DNA of 64,000 nt from an uncultured Clostridia bacterium (GTDB lineage: Bacteria > Bacillota > Clostridia > UBA1381), in assembly GCA_959602045.1 (NCBI GenBank), contig CAUGRT010000006.1, positions 11,780-75,779 of the forward strand, given 5' to 3'. Of this stretch, positions 8,866 to 17,679 are shown piece after piece (within the stretch, counting starts at the first letter, position 1; each line of letters starts with the position of its first letter). Both the position numbers and the translations under genes were made by a program. Under the pieces are notes generated by a model. The model was given only the letters and a program-made list of their open reading frames with translations, had not been told where the DNA came from and ran no database searches.

Positions 8866-9459
8866 ATGGCATTAGTACCTATGGTTGTTGAGCAGACGAA
8901 CAGAGGCGAACGCTCATATGACATTTATTCAAGACTTTTGGAGGACAGAATTATATTCTTGTCGGGTCAGGTGGATGATACAACATCCAGCCTTGTTGTG
9001 GCACAGCTTTTATATTTGGAATCCAAGGATCCTGATAAGGAAATTCAGCTTTATATAGACAGTCCCGGCGGATCAATTACAGCGGGAATGGCGATTTATG
9101 ATACCATGCAGTATATCAAGTGTGATGTATCGACCATTTGTATCGGTATGGCGGCGTCGATGGGTGCATTTTTGCTTGCTGCCGGAGCAAAGGGAAAGAG
9201 AATGGCACTCCCGAACAGTGAGGTTATGATTCATCAGCCTTTGATTGGCGGCGGCGGTCTTAGCGGACAGACGACCGATATTAAGATTTATACGGATCAT
9301 TTGGTAAAGACAAAGGAAAAAATGAATCAGATTTTATCCGAGCGTACAGGAAAGACTTATGAGCAGGTGTGCGCCGATACGGAAAGAGATAACTTTATGA
9401 CAGCCGAAGAAGCAAAGGAATACGGCTTAATTGATAAGGTTATCGAAAACAGAAAATAA
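8866..9459 (+). CDS. clpP: ATP-dependent Clp protease proteolytic subunit
   Basis: Serine peptidase that forms the tetradecameric chamber paired with ClpX. 197 residues with the catalytic triad visible: Ser98 in GMAASMGAF, His123 in MIHQPL, and Asp171 in DTERDNFM. The DSPGGS motif is at 65-70. Full length. It lies between tig and clpX and is probably cotranscribed with them. Confidence 0.98.
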   Translation: MALVPMVVEQTNRGERSYDIYSRLLEDRIIFLSGQVDDTTSSLVVAQLLYLESKDPDKEIQLYIDSPGGSITAGMAIYDTMQYIKCDVSTICIGMAASMGAFLLAAGAKGKRMALPNSEVMIHQPLIGGGGLSGQTTDIKIYTDHLVKTKEKMNQILSERTGKTYEQVCADTERDNFMTAEEAKEYGLIDKVIENRK

Positions 9460-9471
9460 TTTTATTGATAT

Positions 9472-9524
9472 ACGGCAGAGATTTTTTCGTGCAGAGCAAG
9501 GACGCTTTGTGCGATCTCTGCCGT
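9472..9524 (+). other. Hairpin between clpP and clpX
   Basis: ACGGCAGAGA (9472-9481) pairs exactly with TCTCTGCCGT (9515-9524) around a 33-nt loop. No T-run follows, so it is more likely an mRNA processing or stability element than a terminator. Confidence 0.5.
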
Positions 9525-9547
9525 GTATGCTATGGAGTGATTGATTA

Positions 9548-10795
9548 ATGGATGAAAAAAAGCAGTGCAGATGCTCCTTTTGCGGCAAGTCGGAGTCGGA
9601 AGTAAACCAGATGCTTTCCGGCAGAGGTGTATATATATGCGATCAATGTATTGAAACCTGCAATAAGATTATCGCGCAGGAATCCGCCGAGGTATTTACT
9701 CCGCAGGATGAGCTGCCGAAGCCGAAAGAAATCAAGGAATTTCTGGATCAGTATGTGATTGGGCAGGATCAGACAAAGAAGATTCTTTCCGTGGCGGTTT
9801 ACAATCATTATAAGCGGATTGAGCATGGAGATGTTGCCGACGATGTAGAGCTGCAAAAAAGTAACATTCTCATGGTAGGGCCGACGGGAAGCGGAAAGAC
9901 TTTCCTGGTACAGAATCTGGCGAGAATTTTGAATGTTCCGTTCGCTGTGGCAGACGCGACCTCACTTACCGAGGCCGGGTATGTCGGAGAGGACGTTGAA
10001 ACGATTTTGCTGAAGCTGATTCAAGCGGCGGATAACGATATTGAAGCAGCGGAACGCGGAATTATTTATATAGATGAAATTGATAAGATTGCAAGAAAAT
10101 CCGAGAATCCGTCGATTACGCGGGATGTATCGGGTGAGGGCGTACAGCAGGCACTGTTAAAGGTGATTGAGGGAACCAACGCGTCCGTTCCGCCTCAGGG
10201 AGGAAGAAAGCATCCGCATCAGGAGTGCCTGCATATTGATACGACCAATATCCTGTTTATCTGCGGCGGCGCTTTTGACGGAATCGAAAAGCTGATTAGC
10301 GAAAGAGTTGGCAAAAAAGGATTGGGATTCGGCGCGAATGTGGAAAGTAAAAAGGATATGAATCTGACGGAGTTATTGAGTCAGATTATTCCGCAGGATT
10401 TGCTGAAGTTCGGGTTAATTCCGGAGCTGGTCGGAAGATTGCCCGTCTTTACCACGTTGGATCAGTTGGATCGGAATACGCTGATCAAGATTTTGACGGA
10501 GCCGAAGAATGCTTTGACGAAGCAGTATAAGGCGTTATTTGCTTTTGATAATGTAGAGTTGGAATTTACGCAGGAAGCAATTGAAGCGATTGCCGATAAG
10601 GCGATTGAAAGAGATACCGGAGCGAGAGGCTTGAGGGCGATTATTGAGGATGCAATGTCGGATATTATGTTCGAAACTCCGTCCGATGAAACGATCAAAA
10701 AAGTAACCGTGACGAAAGAATGCATTACGGATGGCGCTGCTCCGTTGGTGGAACGGGAAGAAGCGCCGGAGCTGCCGAGCGGCACGGAGGGCTGA
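9548..10795 (+). CDS. clpX: ATP-dependent Clp protease ATP-binding subunit ClpX
   Basis: AAA+ unfoldase that feeds substrates to ClpP. 415 residues: an N-terminal zinc-binding domain (CSFC at 9-12, CDQC at 31-34), Walker A GPTGSGKT at 111-118, Walker B with IIYIDEIDKI at about 172-181, the pore loop GYVGEDVE, and a C-terminal small AAA domain with TGARGLR. All expected parts are present. Confidence 0.98.
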   Translation: MDEKKQCRCSFCGKSESEVNQMLSGRGVYICDQCIETCNKIIAQESAEVFTPQDELPKPKEIKEFLDQYVIGQDQTKKILSVAVYNHYKRIEHGDVADDVELQKSNILMVGPTGSGKTFLVQNLARILNVPFAVADATSLTEAGYVGEDVETILLKLIQAADNDIEAAERGIIYIDEIDKIARKSENPSITRDVSGEGVQQALLKVIEGTNASVPPQGGRKHPHQECLHIDTTNILFICGGAFDGIEKLISERVGKKGLGFGANVESKKDMNLTELLSQIIPQDLLKFGLIPELVGRLPVFTTLDQLDRNTLIKILTEPKNALTKQYKALFAFDNVELEFTQEAIEAIADKAIERDTGARGLRAIIEDAMSDIMFETPSDETIKKVTVTKECITDGAAPLVEREEAPELPSGTEG

Positions 10796-10823
10796 TAATT
10801 AACAAAAGGAAGGTGTAAGAAAA

Positions 10824-12122
10824 ATGTTTGTATCAAAGGACTTATCTGTAAACGAAAAAAATCATCTTGTTATCGGCAAGAATGATACGGTGGAGCTTGC
10901 GAAGAAATTCGGAACGCCGCTTTATGTCATAGACGAGGATTTGTTACGCGAGAATTGCAGAGTTTATAAGAATGCAATGGATAAATATTACGAAGGAAAC
11001 GGATTGGTTCTTTATGCAAATAAAGCATTTTGTACCAAATATACCTGCCGTGTTGTAAAAGAGGAAGGTCTTGGCGTGGATGTTGTTTCCGGCGGCGAAT
11101 TGTATACTGCGATTCAAGCAGATTTTCCCATGAATAAAGTCTATTTTCACGGCAATAATAAGACTGTCGATGAGCTTACAATGGCTGTTGAAAACGGCGT
11201 TGGAAATGTGATTGTCGACAACATCTATGAACTGGAGAAGTTAAACGAGATTGCGAAAGAGCACGGGATTGTTCAGAATATCATGTTCAGAATCAAGCCG
11301 GGCGTTGACGCGCACACGCATAGCTTTATCCAGACAGGTCAGATCGATTCGAAGTTTGGTGTTGCGCTGGAAAACGGCGAAGCTTTTGAGATTTGCAAGA
11401 CTGCAAATGAGATGACGAACGTGAAAGTAAACGGCGTACATTGCCATATCGGTTCGCAGATTTTCGAGATTGAGCCTTTCTGCAAGGCTGCGGAAATCAT
11501 GATGAACTTTGTGGGAGATTTGAAAGATAAGTTGGGCATGGAAATTGAACAGCTGAATCTCGGCGGCGGCTATGGAATCATGTATACAGAACACGATGAT
11601 CCCGTTCCGTATGATGATTATATCAAGCATGTAAGCGAGATTGTAAAGTCGGTTGCCGAAAAGAGAGGCGTAAAGCTTCCGTTTATTTTAATGGAGCCGG
11701 GTCGCTCTATTATTGCTCCCGCGGGGATTACACTGTATACGGTTGGTGGAATAAAAGATATAAAGAATGTAAGAAAATATGTTTCGGTTGACGGTGGCAT
11801 GGGAGATAATCCCAGATATATCCTGTATGAGTCAGAGTACGCTGCTGTAATTGCAAATAATGCGAATGCACCGAAAACAGAGAAGGTTACGGTGGCAGGA
11901 AAATGCTGCGAAAGCGGAGATTTGCTGTTAAAGGATGCAATGATGCCGGAGATCCATGTAGGAGACACCTTAGCAGTATTGGCTACAGGAGCCTATAACT
12001 ATTCAATGGCAAGCAACTATAACAGAATACCGCGTCCGGCGGTCGTTGCCGTATCCAATGGCGAGGCAAAAGTAGTGGTAAGAAGAGAAAGCTATGAAGA
12101 TCTCGTGCGAAATGATTTGTAA
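10824..12122 (+). CDS. lysA: Diaminopimelate decarboxylase
   Basis: PLP enzyme converting meso-diaminopimelate to L-lysine. 432 residues; the PLP lysine is Lys67 in LYANKAFC. The HCHIGSQI motif, the glycine-rich phosphate-binding NLGGGYGI, the EPGRSI segment and the C-terminal CCESGD and YNYSMASNYN motifs follow. SD AAGGAAGGTG precedes the ATG. It lies 28 bp after clpX and may be read from the same transcript, ended by the strong terminator just downstream. Confidence 0.97.
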   Translation: MFVSKDLSVNEKNHLVIGKNDTVELAKKFGTPLYVIDEDLLRENCRVYKNAMDKYYEGNGLVLYANKAFCTKYTCRVVKEEGLGVDVVSGGELYTAIQADFPMNKVYFHGNNKTVDELTMAVENGVGNVIVDNIYELEKLNEIAKEHGIVQNIMFRIKPGVDAHTHSFIQTGQIDSKFGVALENGEAFEICKTANEMTNVKVNGVHCHIGSQIFEIEPFCKAAEIMMNFVGDLKDKLGMEIEQLNLGGGYGIMYTEHDDPVPYDDYIKHVSEIVKSVAEKRGVKLPFILMEPGRSIIAPAGITLYTVGGIKDIKNVRKYVSVDGGMGDNPRYILYESEYAAVIANNANAPKTEKVTVAGKCCESGDLLLKDAMMPEIHVGDTLAVLATGAYNYSMASNYNRIPRPAVVAVSNGEAKVVVRRESYEDLVRNDL

Positions 12123-12130
12123 TAGATGAA

Positions 12131-12170
12131 ATGAAAGCCGCTGTGCAAAAGCACAGCGGCTTTTTTTGCG
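12131..12170 (+). terminator. Terminator of lysA
   Basis: AAAGCCGCTGTGC pairs with GCACAGCGGCTTT, followed by a T-run. Confidence 0.9.
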
Positions 12171-12212
12171 TGTAACACAAAATTTGTGTCACGAATATGA
12201 TAGAGTATAATT

Positions 12213-12304
12213 GAAATTTGCATCTGTTTTTCGGTCTATGGAGGCGAGCTTTTGCGCAATGTAGAGTTTAAGCTGGAATAGACCGAATGACAGATGCAAA
12301 TTCC
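12213..12304 (+). repeat. Dispersed palindromic repeat, copy 1
   Basis: Arms 12213-12238 and 12279-12304 are complementary over 26 bp with three mismatches. The core begins TGGAGGCGAG and is the most degenerate of the five, since the inner CCGC/GCGG stem has decayed. The arm sequence resembles that of copy 5. Confidence 0.85.
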
Positions 12305-12355
12305 GGCTACAGGATGTATAATCACTGATTCAATCAAGAAAGGGGACGTAGAAAG

Positions 12356-13408
12356 ATGATACGAATTTTTATCATTGCTGTCATTGTTGTGATTGCGGCA
12401 GGGGTAGGTATTTTTTGGGTACGCCGCAGGCGGCGGTTTCGTCCGAATCCGGATAAAAAGGCGCAGCAGGAGCAATTGAATGCCGCTTTGAAAGAAAGCG
12501 GTTTTGCGTATGACAATGCCGGAGATTATTTTTATGCGCGGCGCGATTGCTGGCAACGTGATACGGGTTATTGCCGACTATATGATGAGGGAGCGCCACT
12601 GTTTAATATGATTATGGATTGCGAACCAATTCAGTTTGCCTATGCCGGAAAACGATGGCTGATTGAGCTTTGGAAAGGGCAATACGGCATGACGACCGGA
12701 GCGGAAGTCGGAATTTACAATACGGCGCGCGAGGATGTTCATTCGGAGAAATTTACCGGAACGTTCTATGAAGCCGCTGCGGATGATGAGCAATTGGAAA
12801 TGATGTTTATCCTGCGGAAGGACGGAAAAGAGATTCTAAAGCGCCGGGATCGGCATTGGTGGCTGACGGGGTTCAAACTGGGTGAATTTTCACAAAAGGA
12901 TCAATTAACACTGGATGTAAAAATAAAATTCCCAGACAGAACCATGTGTGCGGTGTTTATGCAGGCACTGTCGGATATGGGGTATCAGAGAAATGAATTT
13001 TCGGTGCGGCGGAATACGGTTCGGATTCATTATACGAAACCGCATACGGCACAGCCGCCGTTGCAGGACGGGATTCATGAGGACGCGGTTCAAGCGGTCA
13101 ATCGGAATAACTGTATTCTGTATCGGGCAGCAACAACGCCTTATGAGAGTACGTGTGATAAATTAGAATTTTTGAAAGACGCAATGCCGGATTTGTATGG
13201 ATTTATGCTACATTCTTTATATGCTCATGATTTTTATGCGGCATTTGAATGGCTGTTCGGATTGGTCAGACCGCTCAAGCTGCCTAAGTCACCGAGACCT
13301 CCGAAGCCGCCGCATAAATCGTGTCCGGTGTGCAAGCCGTGTCCGCCGGTTGAACCGGGAGGATTCTGCAAGCGAAAAAGAGAGGATGAAACGTCATGTC
13401 AGTCCTGA
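12356..13408 (+). CDS. Membrane-anchored DUF4474-like protein, function unknown
   Basis: 350 residues. Residues 3-22 form a hydrophobic N-terminal anchor followed by an arginine-rich stretch (RRRRRFR), so the bulk is probably cytoplasmic. The body contains RWLIELWKGQYGMTTGAEVG and WWLTGFKLGEF, which I associate from memory with the DUF4474 family. The C-terminal tail (about 310-350) is rich in proline, lysine and cysteine (KSCPVCKPCPP), suggestive of metal binding or disulfides. The gene overlaps the next one by 13 bp, so the two are probably translated together. No enzymatic motif is recognised. Confidence 0.75.
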   Translation: MIRIFIIAVIVVIAAGVGIFWVRRRRRFRPNPDKKAQQEQLNAALKESGFAYDNAGDYFYARRDCWQRDTGYCRLYDEGAPLFNMIMDCEPIQFAYAGKRWLIELWKGQYGMTTGAEVGIYNTAREDVHSEKFTGTFYEAAADDEQLEMMFILRKDGKEILKRRDRHWWLTGFKLGEFSQKDQLTLDVKIKFPDRTMCAVFMQALSDMGYQRNEFSVRRNTVRIHYTKPHTAQPPLQDGIHEDAVQAVNRNNCILYRAATTPYESTCDKLEFLKDAMPDLYGFMLHSLYAHDFYAAFEWLFGLVRPLKLPKSPRPPKPPHKSCPVCKPCPPVEPGGFCKRKREDETSCQS

Positions 13409-14280
13409 AGCGGCGACTGGATTCGGTATACAAACATTCGGATACGCTTGCATTTGATGATGATTCGAAATTTATTCTGATGAGCGACTGCCATCGCGGA
13501 CAGGGGAATAACGGAGATAATTTTCTGCCGAATCAGATTTTGTATTTCGGGGCGATGGAGCATTACTATAAGCATGGTTTTACTTATATTGAACTGGGGG
13601 ATGGCGATGAATTGTGGGAAAACCGCAAAATTTGGCCGATTCTCGAAACCCACAGCGACTGCTTTTGGCTGATGTCCAAATTTTATCATGAAAATCGCTT
13701 GTATATGCTATATGGCAACCATGATGTTGTCAAAAAGCGCAAGAAAAAGAAATACAGTCATTTTTATTGCGAAAGCCGGGAATGTGTGATGCCGCTGTTT
13801 CCGGGGATTGACATGCCGGAGGGGTTGATTTTGCGGTATACAAAGGCGGAAAACGGGGAGATTCTGTTGGTTCATGGGCATCAGGGGAGCGTCATTAATG
13901 ATTTGATGTGGCCGGTTGCGCGGTTTTTGATTCGATATTTCTGGCGACCGCTGGAGCTGGTGGGATGTACGGCGCCGGTCGGTGCGGCAAGACCGCATAC
14001 CCGAAAGGAAAAAATCGAGCGAAGGCTATCGGCATATGCCAATGAATCGGGAAGATTGCTGATTGCCGGACATACGCATCGCCCGATCTATTCAAAGCCG
14101 GGGCAGGGGAGCTATTTTAATGACGGGAGCTGCGTACATCCGCGGAGTATCACCGGTATTGAAATTGAAAACGGTTGTATCAGCCTGGTTAAATGGTCGG
14201 TTGCGGTCGGCGAGGATCGGAGATTGTACGTTGAACGCAGTTTGCTGGAGGGGCCGTGTAAGCTGTCGGAATATTTCTAA
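13396..14280 (+). CDS. Calcineurin-like metallophosphoesterase
   Basis: Two-metal phosphoesterase, 294 residues. The five metal-site motifs are readable: SDCHRG (Asp31, His33), GDGDE (Asp69), GNHD (Asn108-His109), HGHQG, and AGHTHRP. Family members include UDP-diacylglucosamine hydrolase-like and nucleotide phosphoesterases; LpxH function is unlikely in a Gram-positive cell, so the substrate is open. The start overlaps the end of the DUF4474-like gene, implying a joint role. Confidence 0.85.
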   Translation: MSVLKRRLDSVYKHSDTLAFDDDSKFILMSDCHRGQGNNGDNFLPNQILYFGAMEHYYKHGFTYIELGDGDELWENRKIWPILETHSDCFWLMSKFYHENRLYMLYGNHDVVKKRKKKKYSHFYCESRECVMPLFPGIDMPEGLILRYTKAENGEILLVHGHQGSVINDLMWPVARFLIRYFWRPLELVGCTAPVGAARPHTRKEKIERRLSAYANESGRLLIAGHTHRPIYSKPGQGSYFNDGSCVHPRSITGIEIENGCISLVKWSVAVGEDRRLYVERSLLEGPCKLSEYF

Positions 14281-14290
14281 GATATATTAA

Positions 14291-14335
14291 CAGGGACTGT
14301 AAACATAGATTTTACAGCCCCTGAAATTTTATTGA
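14291..14335. terminator. Bidirectional terminator between the phosphoesterase and TepA-like genes
   Basis: CAGGGACTGTAAA and TTTACAGCCCCTG pair around CATAGATT, with an AT-rich flank on the right. Confidence 0.6.
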
Positions 14336-15036
14336 ATAGATTTTATTTGCGGGGATTGGGATTTTTTGTGTGCTTCAATCAGCTCATACATTTTTTCGAG
14401 TGCGTCGGAAAGACCGCCCATGCTGTCAATCAAACCGCAGTCCACTGCGCGCTGTGCAAACAGGACGGTTCCGACATCGTTTGCAATATCGTCGGTCGTG
14501 AGCATCAGCTGCCGAAATTCTTTTTTGCTGATTTGGGAATTATTTACGACAAAATCCGTAATACGATCCTGCATTTTTTCAAAGTATTGAAACGTTTGCA
14601 TCACGCCGATCACAACGCCGCTCATGCGGATGGGGTGAACGGTCATGGTGGCGGTGGGCGCGATATAGGAATAATCCGCGGAAACCGCCAGCGGAACGCC
14701 GATACTGTGACCGCCGCCCAGAACAAGCGATACCGTCGGCTTACTCATGCCGGCGATCAGTTCCGCGATCGCAAGCCCGGCTTCAACATCGCCCCCAACC
14801 GTGTTCAGCAAGACCATCAAGCCGTCAACATCCGGATTTTCCTCCACGGCAACCAATTCCGGCAGTACATGCTCATATTTTGTTGTTTTGTTTTCGGGCG
14901 GAAGCACCATATGCCCCTCTACCTGCCCGATGATATTCAGGCAACGGATATTACCGCGCGGATTTTTTGTTTCGCTGATTCCGAGATGTTCTATATTTTC
15001 ACGTTCCTGTTTGGTGATTTCAGTATTGTCACTCAT
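14329..15036 (-). CDS. ClpP/TepA-like serine protease (translocation-enhancing protein family)
   Basis: Crotonase-fold serine peptidase related to ClpP and Bacillus TepA, 235 residues. The Gly-rich strand NTVGGDVEAG (79-87) matches the ClpP oxyanion region; the nucleophile is Ser111 in GGGHSIGVP and the histidine is His134 in TVHPIRM. The start at 15036 follows AAGGAAGG; a longer frame upstream is AT-rich and lacks a ribosome-binding site. TepA-type proteins are typical of spore-formers and are thought to degrade signal-peptide remnants or stored small proteins. Confidence 0.88.
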   Translation of the reverse strand: MSDNTEITKQERENIEHLGISETKNPRGNIRCLNIIGQVEGHMVLPPENKTTKYEHVLPELVAVEENPDVDGLMVLLNTVGGDVEAGLAIAELIAGMSKPTVSLVLGGGHSIGVPLAVSADYSYIAPTATMTVHPIRMSGVVIGVMQTFQYFEKMQDRITDFVVNNSQISKKEFRQLMLTTDDIANDVGTVLFAQRAVDCGLIDSMGGLSDALEKMYELIEAHKKSQSPQIKSIQ

Positions 15037-15152
15037 AATGTCATTTCCTTCCTTAGCCGGGATTTTCGGCTTTTTGGAATTATTATGAGAAAAAAATAGG
15101 ATTCTTATGCATAAAAAATGTGTAAATTCCATGAAAATATTTGAAATTTTTC

Positions 15153-15181
15153 TTGAAATTTATACTAAAACATGATATAAT
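15153..15181 (+). promoter_or_regulatory. Putative promoter upstream of the Agr-like locus
   Basis: TTGAAA (15153-15158), 17-bp spacer, TATAAT (15176-15181), about 390 bp before the response-regulator gene. Confidence 0.6.
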
Positions 15182-15192
15182 GTAGAAAACAA

Positions 15193-15226
15193 AGGCGTTT
15201 TGCGAAAAAGCAGGACGTCTTTTTAA
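15193..15226 (+). terminator. Terminator-like hairpin in the Agr-locus leader
   Basis: AAGGCGTTTTGC pairs with GCAGGACGTCTT (with G-U pairs), followed by five T. It lies only about 12 bp after the promoter, so it could act as a short-RNA terminator or attenuator. Confidence 0.5.
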
Positions 15227-15260
15227 GTGAAGCAAATTTTTTGGAGGTGGAGGGAGCGTT

Positions 15261-15317
15261 ATGCAGCGAAATCAATTATGGGCGCAGATCCGCTATTGGC
15301 TGAACAGGCGGCTATAA
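15261..15317 (+). CDS. 18-codon leader ORF upstream of the Agr-like locus
   Basis: ATG at 15261 follows GGAGGTGGAGGG with suitable spacing and encodes MQRNQLWAQIRYWLNRRL. The peptide is basic, aromatic and possibly amphipathic. It sits in a 536-bp stretch otherwise free of genes. It may be a translated leader or a chance frame; only the good ribosome-binding site supports it. Confidence 0.35.
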   Translation: MQRNQLWAQIRYWLNRRL

Positions 15318-15511
15318 TATCGGATTCTATGCAGGGCACAGATTCGAAATAAGGAATTTTTGCAGGGTTTCTGTGTTTTGCGATTTTTTTATGGAGGACA
15401 AGACAGCTATGTTTGGGGCAAAGTATAGTTTGTGCTTGTCTGTATATCAGATAACTTTCGGAGGAAATAACGGAAAATAAGCGTGGTGGCTTTTAGGAGG
15501 AAAGCGGCAGC

Positions 15512-15571
15512 ATGACTTTATGCTTATTTTCTGATGGTCTTATGCTGCACGGGCAGCGGAATGGAGATTAA
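15512..15571 (+). CDS. 19-codon leader ORF ending one base before the response-regulator start
   Basis: ATG at 15512 follows AGGAGG and encodes MTLCLFSDGLMLHGQRNGD. The stop codon TAA ends at 15571 and the regulator's ATG begins at 15573, an arrangement typical of translational coupling. The SD-linked hairpin (family copy 5) lies inside this ORF, so ribosomes reading it would open the hairpin. Confidence 0.45.
   Translation: MTLCLFSDGLMLHGQRNGD
15542..15566 (+). promoter_or_regulatory. SD-linked leader hairpin of the response-regulator gene (family copy 5)
   Basis: GCTGC-ACGG-GCAGC followed by GGAATGGAG, six bases before the ATG at 15573. Confidence 0.7.
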
Positions 15572-15572
15572 C

Positions 15573-16286
15573 ATGTTAAATATAGCTATATGCGACGATG
15601 ATAAGATAGATTTACGGCAAGAAAAAGAACTTATCGAAGAAGTATTAGCCGAAATGGAATATGAATATACAATTGATAGTTACTCAAAAGCAGATGAGTT
15701 ATTGAACGCATCTCAAAACTATCATATTATATTTCTGGATGTGGAAATGGATGGAACCAATGGGATTGATGTGGCTGAGGCAATCCATAAGCGGGATCCG
15801 GGCATTTTTATTTGTTTTGTAACCAATTATGCAAGCTACATGGATGAAGCTTTGAACAAGCATGCATTTCGATTCTGGTCAAAGCCGATTCATAAGGATC
15901 GATTGATCTTTGGGATTCAGTCGGCTGTGGAAAGAATGAAATCCAGAAAAAAGGTGTTAACCATTCATGTTGAAAAACACGAGATGAATATTGTGATGAG
16001 CAATATTATTTATGTCTATACTGAGAATAGAATGACTTATATCGTTACAGTTCAGGGACTGATTCAGACAAAAGATATTTTTAAGGGAGTTAAGCAGCAA
16101 TTAAACGAACAGGATTTTTGCGAAGTACATGCCAGTTATTGCGTAAATATGAAGTTTGTTTCGGATTATACGGTATCTACCGTAACCTGCAACTATAAGG
16201 ATCAGTTCTATCAGCTGAAAATGTCAAAGAGTAGGTCAGCGGATTTCAGGAAAAGATTTACACAATGGTCTGGAGGTTCGATATGA
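15573..16286 (+). CDS. AgrA-like response regulator (REC-LytTR)
   Basis: 237 residues. The receiver domain has acidic residues DDD at 8-10, the phosphorylation site Asp56 in IIFLDVEMDG, and the conserved lysine Lys104 in FWSKP. The C-terminal LytTR DNA-binding domain starts near residue 130 (NIIYVYTENRMTYIVT) and includes CEVHASYCVNMKFV. The frame is open 13 codons upstream, but that region carries the hairpin and Shine-Dalgarno site, so I start at 15573. The stop overlaps the kinase start (ATGA). By context it activates the agr-type peptide operon. Confidence 0.92.
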   Translation: MLNIAICDDDKIDLRQEKELIEEVLAEMEYEYTIDSYSKADELLNASQNYHIIFLDVEMDGTNGIDVAEAIHKRDPGIFICFVTNYASYMDEALNKHAFRFWSKPIHKDRLIFGIQSAVERMKSRKKVLTIHVEKHEMNIVMSNIIYVYTENRMTYIVTVQGLIQTKDIFKGVKQQLNEQDFCEVHASYCVNMKFVSDYTVSTVTCNYKDQFYQLKMSKSRSADFRKRFTQWSGGSI

Positions 16287-17575
16287 GATTGGATTTGGGT
16301 TTAGTAATGGGGATCTTTTTGGAATGTGTCCTCATGGTATACTATGCGGATACGATGTTTTGTCCGAAGCAAGGGTATATCAAAAGCGGCATTGGCGCAT
16401 TGGCAGGATATGTGGTAATGCTGGGGATCAACATTCTGGGATACCCGATTTTGTCAATTGCGCTGTTTATTGTAATCAACTTTGCGATTTTGATGATTTT
16501 TTATCAGGTAGGTTATAAAACCGCATTATTTACCGCTGTGATGCTGGATGTAATATCGGTTGTGGGCGAATATATGGTAGTGGCGATTTTGTCGTTTGAT
16601 CACAGCTTGATCATGCAGGCGAATATTATTCCGTATGAATCCATCGTATTAACGATTTCCAGTAAATTACTTTCATTTGCCGGAATGGTGATTGTAAAGC
16701 ACAGCGTTAAAAAGGTGCATGGGATCGACAATAATTCAACGATGGTGTTATTGCTGATTCCGGTTATTACGGTAGTTTGTATGACAATTATGCTGTATTC
16801 GCAGCTGAGTTATCCGCTGTTCTGGATAACGTGCATTATGCTTTTCATTATCAATATCATTACCTTTGCAGTGAATGATATTGTGCGTCTCAAGAACAAT
16901 GAATTGCAGAAGCAGCGCGCCGAAAAAGAACAGTACAAGCTGAAAGCAACGGAATACCAGTTAATATCACAGCAATACGAGAGTATGCGGATTATGAATC
17001 ATGATTTTAACAAACAAATGCGTATTATCGCGGCGCTGATGGAAAATGACAAGGAGCGTTTGGAGGAATATCTGAATGATTTGCAGGACTTATATGAGAA
17101 AAATGATTATAGGAAATTTACCGATAATGTGATTTTGAACATTCTTCTTTTGCAGAAAATCAGAGAATGTGAGGAAAAGCAGATTGATTTTCAAATAAGT
17201 ACGTTATACGGGAAATATGATTTTATCTCCGAAACGGATACTGTGGCGATTTTTGCGAATTTAATTGATAATGCGATTGAGGCTTGTGAAAAATCCGAAA
17301 AGAAATATATTTTTATGGATTTGTATGCCACAAACGGTGTGTTTCCGTCAGTGAAAATTGAAAACAGCTCTGATCGGGAGCCGAAAATGAGAAAGGGGCA
17401 ATTGGTTACCTCCAAAGCCGATCATTCGGCGCACGGCTGGGGAACGAGAAGTATTGAAAGAACGGCGGAGCAATACGGCGGTATGGTGGATTGGTCTTAC
17501 AATAAATCCGACAAATCTTTTCGGAGTGTAATCGTTTTTAACCCTTCTCTGATGGAACAAAAGTCCAATTTGTAG
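16283..17575 (+). CDS. AgrC-like sensor histidine kinase
   Basis: 430 residues. About six hydrophobic segments fill residues 5-200, the peptide-sensing membrane domain. A coiled-coil linker follows (about 200-235), then the dimerisation helix with the probable phospho-acceptor His240 in MNHDFNKQ and a GHKL-type ATPase domain with NLIDNAIEACE and GWGTRSIE. The Asn-rich, short catalytic domain is the HATPase_c_5 type seen in AgrC. Expected partner of the overlapping LytTR regulator. Confidence 0.9.
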   Translation: MRLDLGLVMGIFLECVLMVYYADTMFCPKQGYIKSGIGALAGYVVMLGINILGYPILSIALFIVINFAILMIFYQVGYKTALFTAVMLDVISVVGEYMVVAILSFDHSLIMQANIIPYESIVLTISSKLLSFAGMVIVKHSVKKVHGIDNNSTMVLLLIPVITVVCMTIMLYSQLSYPLFWITCIMLFIINIITFAVNDIVRLKNNELQKQRAEKEQYKLKATEYQLISQQYESMRIMNHDFNKQMRIIAALMENDKERLEEYLNDLQDLYEKNDYRKFTDNVILNILLLQKIRECEEKQIDFQISTLYGKYDFISETDTVAIFANLIDNAIEACEKSEKKYIFMDLYATNGVFPSVKIENSSDREPKMRKGQLVTSKADHSAHGWGTRSIERTAEQYGGMVDWSYNKSDKSFRSVIVFNPSLMEQKSNL

Positions 17576-17603
17576 GGTTGCGAGTCGAGTTTGTCAAAAA
17601 CAC

Positions 17604-17632
17604 TTGAAAAATTTTGATAAATTTGGTATAAT
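17604..17632 (+). promoter_or_regulatory. Putative separate promoter of agrDB
   Basis: TTGAAA (17604-17609), 17-bp spacer, TATAAT (17627-17632). It gives the peptide and processing genes their own transcript with a leader of about 130 nt, a natural target for the LytTR regulator. Confidence 0.65.
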
Positions 17633-17679
17633 CAGAGCGAAGATTTGATAAAGTGAATCTTCAAAAAAAATAAAAAACG

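Noticed and set aside
7491..10795. Unusual linkage of tig with clpP and clpX
   Set aside because: This order is common across bacteria.
12213..12304. Palindromic repeats as ordinary terminators
   Set aside because: No T-run follows the arms, lysA already has its own terminator, copies sit in both orientations to neighbouring genes, and the core is conserved, which terminators do not need.
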